44,170 nt of DNA from an uncultured Microbulbifer sp. (GCF_947489355.1 NZ_CANLDD010000037.1:1-44170); one strand, 5' to 3'. Shown: positions 17,161 through 26,884, numbered from the stretch's first letter. Translations and numbers: made by a program. The notes: generated by a model not told the origin, from the sequence alone.

Positions 17161-19731
17161 ATGAAAGATTTCCTCAAAGCGGCCTCCCTCGGCCTGATAT
17201 TGCCATTGAGTGCGATAGCGCAGTCGTTCGTGGTCAACGATATCCGCGTGGAAGGCTTGCAGCGCGTTTCGGCCGGTACAGTCTTCTCTGCGCTCCCGGT
17301 TCGAGTGGGCGATGAGATTGAGGCTCTGGATATTCAGGGTGCGACCCGAGCACTTTTTCGCACCGGTTACTTTGAAGACATTCAAATTGGCCGTGAAAAT
17401 GGCGTCCTGGTTGTCACACTGCGGGAGCGCCCGGCAATTTCCAAGATCGAAATTACCGGTAACAAGGCCATCTCAACGGAAGACCTGCTGAAAGGCATGC
17501 AGGAAAATGGCCTTGCCGAAGGTCAGATCTTTAAGCGCGCCACTCTGGAAGGGCTGGCCCAGGAGTTGCAGCGGCAGTATGTGGCACAGGGGCGTTACGG
17601 TGCCAGTGTACAAACCGAAGTGAAGGAGTTGCCGCGAAACCAAGTAGAACTCAAGATTATTGTGGATGAGGGCTCGGTCGCGGCAATCAAGCATATCAAT
17701 GTCGTCGGCAATCGCGCCTTCTCCGATGAGGAGCTGGCGGAGTTTTTTGAACTACAGACCACAGGTTGGTTGTCCTGGCTGCGCAGTGACGACAAATATT
17801 CCCGCGAGAAACTCACTGGCGACCTGGAGCGTCTGGAGTCTTATTATCTTGATCGCGGCTATCTCGACTTCCAGATCGACTCCACCCAGGTCTCTCTGAG
17901 CCCGGACAAGCGCAGTGTATTTATTACCGTGAATGTGATTGAGGGCGATGTTTACACTGTCAGTGAGGTGGATCTGGCCGGTGACCCGATTGTGCCGGAA
18001 GAGGAAATCCAGCGGTTATTGCTTGTGCGCGAGGGCCAGACCTTCTCCCAGGTACTGATGACCACCACTTCTGATTATATTACCAAGCGCCTGGGCAATG
18101 AAGGGTATACCTTTGCCGAGGTCAACGGCATTCCCGAGCCGAATAGAGAAGAAAAAACAGTTAAGGTGACCTTCTTTATCAACCCGGGCAAGCGCGCCTA
18201 TGTGCGCCGTATCAATTTTCGCGGCAATACCCGCACTTCGGATGAAGTATTGCGCCGGGAAATGCGCCAGATGGAATCGGCTTCGGCCTCGTCTGCACGT
18301 ATCGAGCAATCGAAAGTCCGTCTCGAACGGCTCGGCTTCTTTAAGGAGGTTGAGGTTGAAACTAGCGAAGTTCCGGGAACCTCGGACCAGATTGATGTGG
18401 AGTACACGGTCGAGGAGCAACCCTCAGGCTCTATTGGCGGAACCCTCGGTTATGCCGAGACCAGCGGCCTTGTGCTGGGGGCCAATATCCAGGAAAACAA
18501 CTGGATGGGCACGGGCAAGTCGGTTGGCATTGGATTGAATTATTCTGAATACCAGACCGCAGTGAACTTTTCCTACGTGGACCCATACTTTACACCGGAT
18601 GGTGTCAGTCGCGGTTTCAATGTTTTCTATCGAGAAATTACAGCTTCCCAGGGAGGTCTCTCTGATTTTAATACCACCACTTACGGTGGTGGTGTCAATT
18701 TTGGTTATCCATTGTCTGAAGTATCCCGTGTCGGCTTGAATATTGGGTTTAGCCACCTTGAGCTTTTTACAAACTCTACTTCAGGGCAGGAAATTCAATC
18801 CAGTCCGTCCTCAATCGCAGGAGTGGATAGGACAATAACCCGTGATGAGATTCAGGATATTCTTGATGCTGCTGAGGAGGATATAACTCTGGACTTGGCG
18901 ATGCCAGAAAGTGATACATTATTCAGTTCTGATGGATTTATTGATCGTTACGGCGACGCTTTTGATAACCTGAGCCTGACAGCTTCCTATGCACGCTCTA
19001 CACTGAATCGCGGGATTCTGGCCACACGCGGGGCCTCTCAGAATTTTTCCGTGGAATTTACCGTGCCTGGCAGTGATCTTGAATATTACAAGTTTATTTA
19101 TACCGGCCAGTATTTCCGCCCATTGACCAGAAGTCTGACTTTGCGCTTGCGCACCCGTTTGGGCTACGGTGATGGTTATGGGGGCCTCGACGAATTGCCG
19201 TTCTTTAAGAATTTTTATGCCGGAGGATTCGGGTCGGTTCGCGGGTTTGAGCGCAATTCCTTGGGGCCCAGGGAAACTCCGGCTGCGACCTTTGCTTTAG
19301 ACTCGGCGAGGAATCCAAGTGTTTTCCCTTGTGCAACTGCGGGTGGGGAAATTACCGAGGAATGTTATTTGGTCGACAATAATGGTCAATTAGTGACTAC
19401 ACCACTCGATTCTAGTCCCGACCCCTTTGGCGGCAATATCTTGATTGAAGGTAGCGCAGAGGTGATTTTCCCATTGCCATTTATCAAGGATCAGCGGTCT
19501 TTGCAGTCGGCTTTCTTTATCGACGCGGGCAATGTATTCGACACCAGTTGTGGTGATACCCAGATAAACTGTTACGATGTGGATTTTGGTAAAATGAATG
19601 TTTCCGCAGGTTTGGGTCTGACCTGGATTACCGGCTTTGGCCCGCTTACCTTCAGTTTGGCCAAACCACTGAAGAAAAATGAGGATGATGATGAGGAGGT
19701 CTTCCAGTTTACCCTGGGCAACAGCTTCTAA
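17161..19731 (+). CDS. bamA: Outer-membrane protein assembly factor BamA
   Basis: BamA folds and inserts beta-barrel proteins into the outer membrane. A signal peptide (residues 1-20, cleaved after AIAQ or nearby) is followed by five POTRA domains (about 22-420) and a 16-strand barrel ending in the usual C-terminal Phe (LGNSF). The conserved VRGF of loop 6 is at about residue 693. At 856 aa it is some 45 residues longer than E. coli BamA; the extra length lies mainly in an acidic loop insertion at about residues 530-605 and a Cys-containing loop at about 715-750. It lies between rseP and skp, the conserved order. Confidence 0.97.
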   Translation: MKDFLKAASLGLILPLSAIAQSFVVNDIRVEGLQRVSAGTVFSALPVRVGDEIEALDIQGATRALFRTGYFEDIQIGRENGVLVVTLRERPAISKIEITGNKAISTEDLLKGMQENGLAEGQIFKRATLEGLAQELQRQYVAQGRYGASVQTEVKELPRNQVELKIIVDEGSVAAIKHINVVGNRAFSDEELAEFFELQTTGWLSWLRSDDKYSREKLTGDLERLESYYLDRGYLDFQIDSTQVSLSPDKRSVFITVNVIEGDVYTVSEVDLAGDPIVPEEEIQRLLLVREGQTFSQVLMTTTSDYITKRLGNEGYTFAEVNGIPEPNREEKTVKVTFFINPGKRAYVRRINFRGNTRTSDEVLRREMRQMESASASSARIEQSKVRLERLGFFKEVEVETSEVPGTSDQIDVEYTVEEQPSGSIGGTLGYAETSGLVLGANIQENNWMGTGKSVGIGLNYSEYQTAVNFSYVDPYFTPDGVSRGFNVFYREITASQGGLSDFNTTTYGGGVNFGYPLSEVSRVGLNIGFSHLELFTNSTSGQEIQSSPSSIAGVDRTITRDEIQDILDAAEEDITLDLAMPESDTLFSSDGFIDRYGDAFDNLSLTASYARSTLNRGILATRGASQNFSVEFTVPGSDLEYYKFIYTGQYFRPLTRSLTLRLRTRLGYGDGYGGLDELPFFKNFYAGGFGSVRGFERNSLGPRETPAATFALDSARNPSVFPCATAGGEITEECYLVDNNGQLVTTPLDSSPDPFGGNILIEGSAEVIFPLPFIKDQRSLQSAFFIDAGNVFDTSCGDTQINCYDVDFGKMNVSAGLGLTWITGFGPLTFSLAKPLKKNEDDDEEVFQFTLGNSF

Positions 19732-19808
19732 CCTCACAGTCTCACAGGAAAAGGCATCTTTGGTGCAAATCGAGCGCCGTGAAAATAACATTGATTGGAG
19801 AAACAAAA

Positions 19809-20324
19809 GTGCTTAAAAATGTAAAAACTATCGCGGTTCTGCTGGTTGGGTTGACCTTGTCCGGCGCCGCATTGGCGCAGACCAAGATTGGGATATTAAA
19901 CCTGCAGGCTGCCATCATGAGCACAGATGTAGCCAAGTCCAAAGTGAATTCCTTAAAAACCAGCGCCGAATATTCCAAACTACAAAGCAGCGCGGAGTCG
20001 ATTCGCTCCGAGCTGCAGAAAATGGCAGAGGATGCCCAGAAAAACAGTGTGACCTGGTCCGACGAGCAGAAGACTGAGTATCAGCGCAAGGCCAATTTCA
20101 AGCGCTCCGATTTCGAGACCACGGTTAAAAAGCTGCGTGCGATAGAAGCCCAGGTGGGCCAGGAAATACAAGCTTCTTTGGGACCCAAGGCCAAGATCGC
20201 GCTGGAAGCGATTATCAAAGAGCAAAAGCTGGATTTGGTTTTGGATGCCAGTACAGCGTTTTTTGCCAGTCCCCAGGTTGACCTCACTGAGGCAGTCGTA
20301 AAGCGTATGAATGCAGAAAAGTAA
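19809..20324 (+). CDS. skp: Periplasmic chaperone Skp/OmpH
   Basis: Skp is a trimeric periplasmic holdase that carries unfolded outer-membrane proteins to BamA. The 171-aa protein has a signal peptide ending at ALAQ (about residue 24), the start of the body domain (KIGILNLQAAIMST), long charged alpha-helical arms (about 55-120) and the C-terminal strand LVLDASTAFFASPQVDLTEAVV. GTG 19809 is chosen because GGAG lies 8 bases upstream and it gives a proper signal peptide; the ATG at 19779 would add ten polar residues before it. Confidence 0.93.
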   Translation: MLKNVKTIAVLLVGLTLSGAALAQTKIGILNLQAAIMSTDVAKSKVNSLKTSAEYSKLQSSAESIRSELQKMAEDAQKNSVTWSDEQKTEYQRKANFKRSDFETTVKKLRAIEAQVGQEIQASLGPKAKIALEAIIKEQKLDLVLDASTAFFASPQVDLTEAVVKRMNAEK

Positions 20325-20336
20325 ACCCTAGCCCCC

Positions 20337-21398
20337 ATGAGTGACAATTTGTCCCTGGCCCGGCTTGCGCGAGTGCTGGGTGCTGACCTGCGTCTGGCAC
20401 CCGGTGTAGACTCCCGATACGAAATTTCCGCTCTCAGTACATTGCAGGATGCCGAAGCCAGTGATCTGACTTTCCTGGCCAGTTCCCCCTATCGCCGCTT
20501 CCTTAAAAATACGGGTGCCGGTGCGGTGTTGGTCACTGAGGAATTTGCCGATGAATGCCCGGTTTCGGTGCTCTGTGTCGAAGATCCCTATCTCGCTTTT
20601 GCCCGTGCGAGCGCCCTGTTTAACACAGCGCCGCAGGGGGAGGCCGGTATTCATCCCTCGGCAGTGGTTCACCCCGATGCTGAAATTTCCTCCAGTGCCA
20701 GTGTGGCCGCCGGCGTTGTAGTAGAAAAGCATGCCAAAATTGGCCCCAATGCCTCTCTGGGGGCCAACTGCTTTGTGGGGGAGGGGGCTATCATAGGTGC
20801 GGGCAGTTGTTTGCACGCCGGTGCCGTTGTGCATCACCGTTGCAGCCTTGGCAGAGATTGTATTATTCATAGCCAGGCGGTGATCGGAGCTGATGGTTTC
20901 GGCTTTGCGTATCACCAGCAGGAATGGATCAAGATCTATCAGCTCGGCGGCGTGAATATTGGCGATGACGTCGAAATAGGAGCCAATACCTGTGTTGATC
21001 GCGGGGCCCTGGGCGATACCGTTATTGGCAGAGGGGTTAAGATCGACAATCTGGTTCAAATCGCGCACAATGTGAAGATTGGTGACTATTCAGCCATTGC
21101 TGCTTGTTCCGGGATTGCCGGCAGTGCAGTCATTGGGCGGCACTGCGCTCTGGCTGGGTGCTCGCGTATCGCAGGGCATGTGACGATCGCCGATGGCTGC
21201 ACCGTGACTGCCGATACGTTTGTGACCAAGTCCATTGACAGCCCAGGCAGTTATTCTGGTGCCCTGCCTTTTTCTGATAGCCCTACCTGGCGCCGCAACG
21301 CGGTGCGTTTTGGGCGGCTGGACAAAATGGCGCGCAGGTTGAAGGACCTAGAAAAACAGCTGAAAGCGTTGTCCCGCCACACCGGCCGGGAGGACTGA
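20337..21398 (+). CDS. lpxD: UDP-3-O-acylglucosamine N-acyltransferase
   Basis: Adds the second hydroxyacyl chain, from acyl-ACP, in lipid A synthesis. The 353-aa protein has the N-terminal uridine-binding domain (to about residue 100), then many hexapeptide repeats forming a left-handed beta-helix, with the catalytic His244 in [12 protein letters not shown], matching His239 of E. coli LpxD, and a C-terminal helix. Starts 12 bases after skp with no clear Shine-Dalgarno sequence, so it may depend on translation of skp. Followed by a perfect hairpin and fabZ. Confidence 0.97.
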   Translation: MSDNLSLARLARVLGADLRLAPGVDSRYEISALSTLQDAEASDLTFLASSPYRRFLKNTGAGAVLVTEEFADECPVSVLCVEDPYLAFARASALFNTAPQGEAGIHPSAVVHPDAEISSSASVAAGVVVEKHAKIGPNASLGANCFVGEGAIIGAGSCLHAGAVVHHRCSLGRDCIIHSQAVIGADGFGFAYHQQEWIKIYQLGGVNIGDDVEIGANTCVDRGALGDTVIGRGVKIDNLVQIAHNVKIGDYSAIAACSGIAGSAVIGRHCALAGCSRIAGHVTIADGCTVTADTFVTKSIDSPGSYSGALPFSDSPTWRRNAVRFGRLDKMARRLKDLEKQLKALSRHTGRED

Positions 21399-21438
21399 AC
21401 CGGCTGGTATTGAGTGGATCAAACTTGGCTTTATTGTT

Positions 21439-21461
21439 TTCGGGGCGTTTATCGCCCCGAA
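21439..21461 (+). other. Perfect 9-bp hairpin between lpxD and fabZ
   Basis: TTCGGGGCG (21439-21447), loop TTTAT, CGCCCCGAA (21453-21461). No T-run follows, so it is not an obvious terminator; it lies 23 bases before the fabZ start. It could be an mRNA processing or stability element that sets relative lpxD and fabZ expression. Confidence 0.6.
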
Positions 21462-21483
21462 GTGGTTTCTGGGGGCATTTGGA

Positions 21484-21921
21484 ATGATGGATGTATGCGA
21501 AATTCGCGAGTACCTGCCACACCGCTATCCTTTTTTGCTGGTGGACCGCGTTGTGGAATTCGAAACAGGGAAGTGTATCAAGGGTTATAAGAACATTTCG
21601 GTAAATGAAGAGGTTTTCAACGGACATTTTCCGCAGATGCCAATCTTCCCCGGGGTTATGATTATTGAAGCCATGGCACAGGTTTCAGGGATTCTTGGCT
21701 TCAAAAGCTCTGGCAAGAAGCCTGAGGATGGTTACCTGTACCTCTTTGGTGGTGTCGATAAGGTGCGCTTCAAGCGCCAGGTGATTCCCGGTGACCGACT
21801 GGATCTTGAATCTGTGTCAGTCTCTGTACGCCGCAATATCTGGAAGTTCTCCTGTAAGGCCAGTGTCGGTGATGCGCTGGCAGCTTCTGCTGAGATCCTG
21901 TGCGCAGTGAAAAAAGTGTAG
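21484..21921 (+). CDS. fabZ: 3-Hydroxyacyl-[acyl-carrier-protein] dehydratase FabZ
   Basis: Dehydrates beta-hydroxyacyl-ACP in fatty acid elongation and competes with LpxA/LpxD for the hydroxyacyl-ACP pool. The 145-aa hot-dog-fold protein carries the catalytic His48 in NGHFP and Glu62 in [10 protein letters not shown]. Start ATG 21484 follows GGGGG at 21471-21475; a second ATG immediately follows and could also be used. The location between lpxD and lpxA is the classical gammaproteobacterial order. Confidence 0.97.
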   Translation: MMDVCEIREYLPHRYPFLLVDRVVEFETGKCIKGYKNISVNEEVFNGHFPQMPIFPGVMIIEAMAQVSGILGFKSSGKKPEDGYLYLFGGVDKVRFKRQVIPGDRLDLESVSVSVRRNIWKFSCKASVGDALAASAEILCAVKKV

Positions 21922-22030
21922 CCGTTTCACCTCCTGCATGAGAATTGCCAATTGTGCACTTTCTGGTTTCTCTATTGGCATTAAGTTTATGGTATCCGCA
22001 GTGTCCACTACCTGAGGAGTAGGTTCCAGA

Positions 22031-22810
22031 ATGCAGACAACTATCCACCCCACAGCGATTGTCGACCCAACGGCAGTCATTGGTTCTGGGGTGAGTATCG
22101 GCGCCTACTCTATTGTCGGAGCTGGAGTGGAAATAGGGGATGGTTGTGATATTGCCTCGCACGTGGTTCTGAGTGGGCCGAGCAGTCTGGGAAAGAACAA
22201 CCGTATTTACCAGTTCGCTTCGGTTGGTCAGGATACCCCCGATAAGAAGTACCGGGGAGAGCAGACCACGCTGGTGGTTGGAGATAATAATGTTATCCGG
22301 GAAGGGGTAACCATTCACCGTGGCACAGTGCAGGACCGCGGAGAGACGACCATCGGCAACGGTAATCTGATCATGGCCTACGCCCATGTCGGTCACGACA
22401 GCCTAATCTGCAACAATACCATCCTGGTCAACAATGTGGCCCTCGCCGGCCACGTAGTCGTGCGGGATTGGGCCATTCTCAGTGGGTATAGCTTGGTACA
22501 TCAATACTGTAACATCGGCGAGCACGCCTTTCTTGGTATGGGGGCTGCGGTTGGTAAAGATGTACCGGCTTATGTGATGGTTGCCGGAAACCCGGCTGAA
22601 GCAAAAACCATTAACGTGGAAGGATTGCGTCGCCGCGGATTCTCCCGAGAGGAAACCGCGTTGATCGGCAAGGCCTATAAAATTGTGTATAGACGCGGGC
22701 TGACGCAACAGGAGGCTTTGCAGGCGTTGGTGGAGCTGCGCGAACAATCTGCTGTCATTCAGCCGTGGATTGATTCATTAGAATTTTCCACCCGCGGTAT
22801 CGTCCGCTAA
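22031..22810 (+). CDS. lpxA: UDP-N-acetylglucosamine acyltransferase
   Basis: First enzyme of lipid A synthesis: transfers a hydroxyacyl chain from ACP to UDP-GlcNAc at the 3-OH. The 259-aa protein shows hexapeptide repeats from IHPTAIVDPTAVIGSG onward, the catalytic His122 in YAHVGHDS (His125 in E. coli), and the C-terminal helical domain beginning near NVEGLRRRGFS. ATG 22031 has GAGGAG upstream. The 109-base gap after fabZ is the largest within the lpx cluster and shows no obvious gene or strong terminator. Confidence 0.98.
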   Translation: MQTTIHPTAIVDPTAVIGSGVSIGAYSIVGAGVEIGDGCDIASHVVLSGPSSLGKNNRIYQFASVGQDTPDKKYRGEQTTLVVGDNNVIREGVTIHRGTVQDRGETTIGNGNLIMAYAHVGHDSLICNNTILVNNVALAGHVVVRDWAILSGYSLVHQYCNIGEHAFLGMGAAVGKDVPAYVMVAGNPAEAKTINVEGLRRRGFSREETALIGKAYKIVYRRGLTQQEALQALVELREQSAVIQPWIDSLEFSTRGIVR

Positions 22811-22921
22811 CCTCGCGGGATTTACACAGGGACTGTCAACTTCGTGGCTTCCCGGTTTGGTCTTTGAGTGAATTGCGCCTGGTCTCGTGGGGCGGGCTTT
22901 CATCCAGAGGGATTTTAAGGC

Positions 22922-24079
22922 GTGTCAGAAAAGAATAAGCCGTTTCGCATTGGTGTGGTTGTTGGTGAGGCCTCGGGGGATATTCTGGGCGCAAGTCTAA
23001 TGGCTGCATTGCAAAAGCGCCTGCCCGAGGTGGCATTTGAAGGTATCGCTGGCCCGCGTATGCTGGCTCTGGGCGCAAACTCCCTGTATGCCATGGAGCG
23101 TCTGTCGGTGATGGGGCTGGTAGAGCCCTTGAAGCGCCTGCCAGAATTATTAAAGATCCGCCGCTCCCTTTGTCAGTATTTTATCAAAAATCCGCCGGAT
23201 CTCTTTATCGGCATCGACGCGCCGGATTTCAATTTGTCTCTGGAGGAATCCCTCAAAACCGAGGGGATCAAAACCGTGCACTATGTCAGTCCCTCAGTGT
23301 GGGCCTGGCGGCGGGGAAGGGTCAAAAAGATTGCCCGCGCAGTGAACCACATGCTGACATTACTGCCCTTTGAGGCCAAATTTTACCGGGAAAACCAAGT
23401 GCCGGTAACCTTCGTTGGACATCCCCTTGCCGATGATATTCCACTGCAGGTCAATGGCTCTGCAAAGCGCCGGGAACTGGGCTTTGCGGATAGCGATAGA
23501 GTCATCGCTCTGCTCCCAGGCAGTCGTGCAGGGGAAGTGCGCTTACTTGGGTCACTGTTCTTGCAGACTGCCCGCTGGTGTCACCAGCGTAATCCGGATA
23601 TCAAGTTTGTCCTGCCCGCCGCCAACAGGCTGCGCCTCTCAGAGATCAACCGGCAGTTACAGGGTTTTACCGAGCTTCCGGTAACTGTGCTGGAAGGCCA
23701 CGCTCAAACGGCGCTTACCGTTGCCGACTGTGTACTGATCGCCTCTGGGACTGCCACTTTGGAAACGATGCTGTTGAAAAAACCGATGGTGGTGGCTTAC
23801 AAATTGGGCAGAGTTTCCTACGCTATTATTTCCCGAATGTTACATACCCCCTGGGTGTCGTTGCCCAACCTGCTGGCGCAGAAGGAGTTGGTACCGGAAA
23901 TATTGCAAAGCAATGCCACTCCGGAAAACCTTGGGGCTGCGTTGATGCGCTACTTTGAGGACCCCCTGCTGGGGGATCAACTGCAACGGGAGTTTAATGA
24001 ACTCCACCAAGAGTTGCGCTGCAATGCCTCCGAGCGTGCGGCGGACGCTGTTTGCAACCTATTGGAGCAAAGTGGATAG
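22922..24079 (+). CDS. lpxB: Lipid A disaccharide synthase
   Basis: Joins lipid X to UDP-2,3-diacylglucosamine to form the tetraacyl disaccharide. It is a GT19 glycosyltransferase, peripheral at the inner membrane. The 385-aa protein has VGEASGDILGASL at the N-terminus, FIGIDAPDFNL, VSPSVWAWRRGRVKKI, ALLPGSRAGEVRLL, and the nucleotide-sugar segment IASGTATLETML. GTG 22922 is chosen, preceded by AAGG; the next in-frame ATG would remove the phosphate-binding N-terminus. 111 bases after lpxA. Confidence 0.97.
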   Translation: MSEKNKPFRIGVVVGEASGDILGASLMAALQKRLPEVAFEGIAGPRMLALGANSLYAMERLSVMGLVEPLKRLPELLKIRRSLCQYFIKNPPDLFIGIDAPDFNLSLEESLKTEGIKTVHYVSPSVWAWRRGRVKKIARAVNHMLTLLPFEAKFYRENQVPVTFVGHPLADDIPLQVNGSAKRRELGFADSDRVIALLPGSRAGEVRLLGSLFLQTARWCHQRNPDIKFVLPAANRLRLSEINRQLQGFTELPVTVLEGHAQTALTVADCVLIASGTATLETMLLKKPMVVAYKLGRVSYAIISRMLHTPWVSLPNLLAQKELVPEILQSNATPENLGAALMRYFEDPLLGDQLQREFNELHQELRCNASERAADAVCNLLEQSG

Positions 24080-24085
24080 AGATGG

Positions 24086-24703
24086 ATGTGTCCTAAGAAA
24101 GCGCTTCCCCCTTACATTTGTACTTATCAGGGCGTTTTGCTTGCCGGTGTCGATGAGGTGGGGCGCGGCCCCCTGGCTGGCGATGTCGTTGCGGCAGCGG
24201 TCATTCTCGATCCGGCCAACCCCGTTGAAGGTCTCGCCGACTCAAAAAAATTGAGTGAAAAAAAGCGTGAGTTACTTTACGACCAGATTTGTGCGTGTGC
24301 ATTGAGTTATTCTATCGCCCGTGCCACGGTGCAGGAGATCGACCGAATCAATATTCTACAGGCCAGTTTACTGGCCATGTGTCGCGCTGTGGAACAGCTG
24401 TTTGTACAGCCGGAATATGTTTTGGTGGACGGCAATAAAAAGCCGGACTGGTCTTATCCGTGTGATACGGTGGTGAAGGGGGATAACCGGGTTGCAGCCA
24501 TTGCAGCGTCTTCTATTCTGGCAAAAGTGACGCGGGACCGGGAGCTGGTGGAGCTTGATAAAAAATATCCAGGATATGGATTGGCCCGACACAAAGGTTA
24601 CCCAACCAAAGTGCACCTGCAGGCATTGCAGCAGCTTGGTCCCAGCCCTGTACACAGGGCGAGCTTTGCCCCGGTAAAACAAGTGTTGATGGATTTGGCT
24701 TAG
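24086..24703 (+). CDS. rnhB: Ribonuclease HII
   Basis: Cleaves RNA in RNA-DNA hybrids and initiates removal of single ribonucleotides from DNA. The 205-aa protein has the signature [12 protein letters not shown] with catalytic Asp23 and Glu24, a third acidic residue in VLVDGNKKP and a conserved C-terminal [15 protein letters not shown] region. ATG 24086 lies six bases after the lpxB stop. In Pseudomonas and E. coli dnaE follows; here rnhB instead converges on an unrelated minus-strand gene 22 bases away. Confidence 0.96.
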   Translation: MCPKKALPPYICTYQGVLLAGVDEVGRGPLAGDVVAAAVILDPANPVEGLADSKKLSEKKRELLYDQICACALSYSIARATVQEIDRINILQASLLAMCRAVEQLFVQPEYVLVDGNKKPDWSYPCDTVVKGDNRVAAIAASSILAKVTRDRELVELDKKYPGYGLARHKGYPTKVHLQALQQLGPSPVHRASFAPVKQVLMDLA

Positions 24704-24725
24704 TGGTTGGTTGTTGGGCCTCGCC

Positions 24726-25997
24726 CTAGGCATTGATTTTCTTAACGCGTGCGCGAGTGATCATGGTGTTGGAAACTTCCTCAATCTCCACCAGGTAATT
24801 CAGGATATAGAGACTGATGTTACCATCGGGGATGCTTTCCAGGTGTTCCATGGCCAGACCGTTAAAGGTTTTGGGGCCATCGGTTGGCAGGTGCCAACCC
24901 AGGGTGCGATTGATATCGCGAATGGATGTGCCGCCCTCTATCCTATACCAGCCATCCCCGGCGGCGATGATCTCTTGGTCATCGCTGGGCACCGGACTTG
25001 CGGTGAAATCACCGACGATTTCCTCCAACAGGTCCTCCAGGGTAACAATGCCCATCACTTCGCCGTACTCGTCCACCACCAGCCCCATACGGCGTTTGGT
25101 TTTCTGGAAATTCATCAACAGTGTGGGCAGTGGTGTGGCTTCGGGTACGAAGTAGGGTTCATCGGTAAAGGACTTGAAGCGTTCAGCGGTGAAATTTTCC
25201 GGGCCATCGCGCAATATCTGTGCGGCGCGGCGCAGATGCAGGATGCCAGTCACCTGGTTGATATCGCCTGTGAAGACCGGCAGACGGGTATAGCTGCTCT
25301 CAGCCAGCTGCTGGAGTATCTGCTCGGCAGTGTGCTCCAAATCCACACCCATGACTTCGTTGCGGGGAATCATAATGTCTTCGACGGTGGCCTGATCCAG
25401 ATCCAGTACGTTGAGGAGCATCCCTTTGTGTTTGCTGGGAAGCCGGGCACCGGACTCAAAAACCACAGTCCTGAGTTCCTCCGGGGCCAGGTGCTCTGAT
25501 TCGCCCCCTGCAGTGGTCTCGACGCCCACCAGGCGCGCCAAACCATTGGAAATACTGCCGACTAACAATACCAGTGGAGTGAGTAGCCACAGCAGCGGTT
25601 GCAAAATCCATGAGGCAGGAAAAGCGACTTTTTCAGGGTGTAAAGCGGCAATGGTTTTTGGTGTTACTTCGGCAAAAATCAGGATCACGATAGTGAGTGC
25701 TGCGGTGGCATAAAACACTCCAGCATCCCCGTAGAGTTTGGTAAACACTGCGCCGGCAATGACAGAGGCGAGAATATTGACCAGATTGTTACCGATCAGA
25801 ATTACTCCGATCAGCTTGTCGGGTCGCGCAAGCAACTCCATGACGCGTTTGGCTCCGCGATGCCCACTTTTGGCCTGGTGCCGCAGGCGATAGCGGTTCA
25901 GCGCCATCATGCTGGTTTCGGAACTGGAAAAAAAAGCTGATATGACGACCAGCAGGGCCAGCAGGCTGAACAGCAGGCCCGGATGGATCTCGTTCAA
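24726..25997 (-). CDS. CNNM/HlyC-CorC family membrane protein (YfjD/CorE-like)
   Basis: A 423-aa inner-membrane protein with an N-terminal DUF21/CNNM transmembrane domain (about 1-190; four hydrophobic segments with SAFFSSSETSMMALN and GNNLVNILASVI), a CBS-domain pair (about 205-330, with MIPRNEVMGVD and VVDEYGEVMGIVTLEDLLEEIVG) and a C-terminal CorC_HlyC domain (about 345-423). Relatives act in magnesium or cobalt efflux or resistance. TTG 25997 is chosen because relatives begin M-N-E-I-x-x-G-L-L-F at that point and upstream codons lack homology. It is convergent with rnhB and follows the ypjD-like gene, as in E. coli and Pseudomonas near ffh. Confidence 0.93.
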   Translation of the reverse strand: MNEIHPGLLFSLLALLVVISAFFSSSETSMMALNRYRLRHQAKSGHRGAKRVMELLARPDKLIGVILIGNNLVNILASVIAGAVFTKLYGDAGVFYATAALTIVILIFAEVTPKTIAALHPEKVAFPASWILQPLLWLLTPLVLLVGSISNGLARLVGVETTAGGESEHLAPEELRTVVFESGARLPSKHKGMLLNVLDLDQATVEDIMIPRNEVMGVDLEHTAEQILQQLAESSYTRLPVFTGDINQVTGILHLRRAAQILRDGPENFTAERFKSFTDEPYFVPEATPLPTLLMNFQKTKRRMGLVVDEYGEVMGIVTLEDLLEEIVGDFTASPVPSDDQEIIAAGDGWYRIEGGTSIRDINRTLGWHLPTDGPKTFNGLAMEHLESIPDGNISLYILNYLVEIEEVSNTMITRARVKKINA

Positions 25998-26083
25998 GGG
26001 AGAACTCTTTTTGATTCGAAGCGGAGATATTGGAACAGAATGCCGACCTCTGCAAGTATTCGGGTCATTTTTCTTTTCTCCCG

Positions 26084-26884
26084 CTACCCGCGCTGGAGAA
26101 TCACCTCCGTAACCAGTTTGCTGCCAAAGTAGGCCAGCATCAGGGTGGCGAAGGCACACAGGGTCCAGCGTACAGCCGTGTTGCCGCGCCAGCCCCACTG
26201 CCAGTGTCCCCAGAGCAGAATACTGTAGAGCACCCAGGCGATGATGGAGAGTAGGGTTTTGTGCATGGGTCCCTGCTCGAACAGGTTGCCTACAAAGACA
26301 AAGCCTGTCACCAGAGAAGCGGTCAAAAGTAACTGGCCTAAAGTGATAAGACCGAAAAGCAGCGACTCCATGCTCTGTAAAGGGGGTAGTAAGCGGGCGG
26401 CCCCCACCGGTCGGTGTTTGTGCAGTTGTTGGTTCATATAGTAGAGATAGATAGCCTGCAGTGTCGCCAGGGTTAGCAGTGAGTAGGCGGGTATTGAGAG
26501 CAGTGCATGGACTGCAATACCCTTGGAGAGCTGGCCGTGTGGGGTGACTGTGCCCCAGGTATGCGAGGCGGCGAATTCTGTGATTGCCCCTATTGGGGCA
26601 AAAATCAAAATCAGCAGAGTCAGGGGTCGCTTTGCCGCAAGCATTAACAGCAGCAGGTTAACCACCCAGGTAACCAGTGACAGCATCGCCAGCAGGTCGA
26701 AGCGATAGCCCAGGGGAGAAAACAGGGTATGCACCAGGGAGATCGCATGAGCTGTCAACGCTGCGGCAAGTAGTGCCAGAAGCAGTCTGTTGTCTGGTTG
26801 GCGCTTGTGGGCAAGGGCTGTCGCCGCAACAGCGGTAGTGGCCAGGTAGAGTGCGATGGCTGTCCAGTGGGCGTAAGCCGCCAT
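26084..26884 (-). CDS. ypjD: YpjD/CcsA-like inner-membrane protein (cytochrome c assembly family)
   Basis: A 266-aa polytopic protein with about eight membrane helices that belongs to the CcsA/HemX-like family. The region WGTVTPHGQLSKGIAVHALLSIPAYSLL and the later GPMHKTLLSIIAWVLYSILLWGH contain conserved histidines of the kind that coordinate haem in CcsA relatives, but the WWD motif of true haem lyases is not evident. Function in this branch is unproven. Start ATG 26884 (M-A-A-Y-A-H-W) fits relatives; ATG 26902 and GTG 26929 are open alternatives. It is divergent from ffh and upstream of the CNNM gene, a conserved neighbourhood. Confidence 0.88.
   Translation of the reverse strand: MAAYAHWTAIALYLATTAVAATALAHKRQPDNRLLLALLAAALTAHAISLVHTLFSPLGYRFDLLAMLSLVTWVVNLLLLMLAAKRPLTLLILIFAPIGAITEFAASHTWGTVTPHGQLSKGIAVHALLSIPAYSLLTLATLQAIYLYYMNQQLHKHRPVGAARLLPPLQSMESLLFGLITLGQLLLTASLVTGFVFVGNLFEQGPMHKTLLSIIAWVLYSILLWGHWQWGWRGNTAVRWTLCAFATLMLAYFGSKLVTEVILQRG

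Noticed and set aside
24711..25499. 262-codon plus-strand frame
   Set aside because: Complement of the CNNM/CorC-like gene, which has obvious domain signatures on the other strand.
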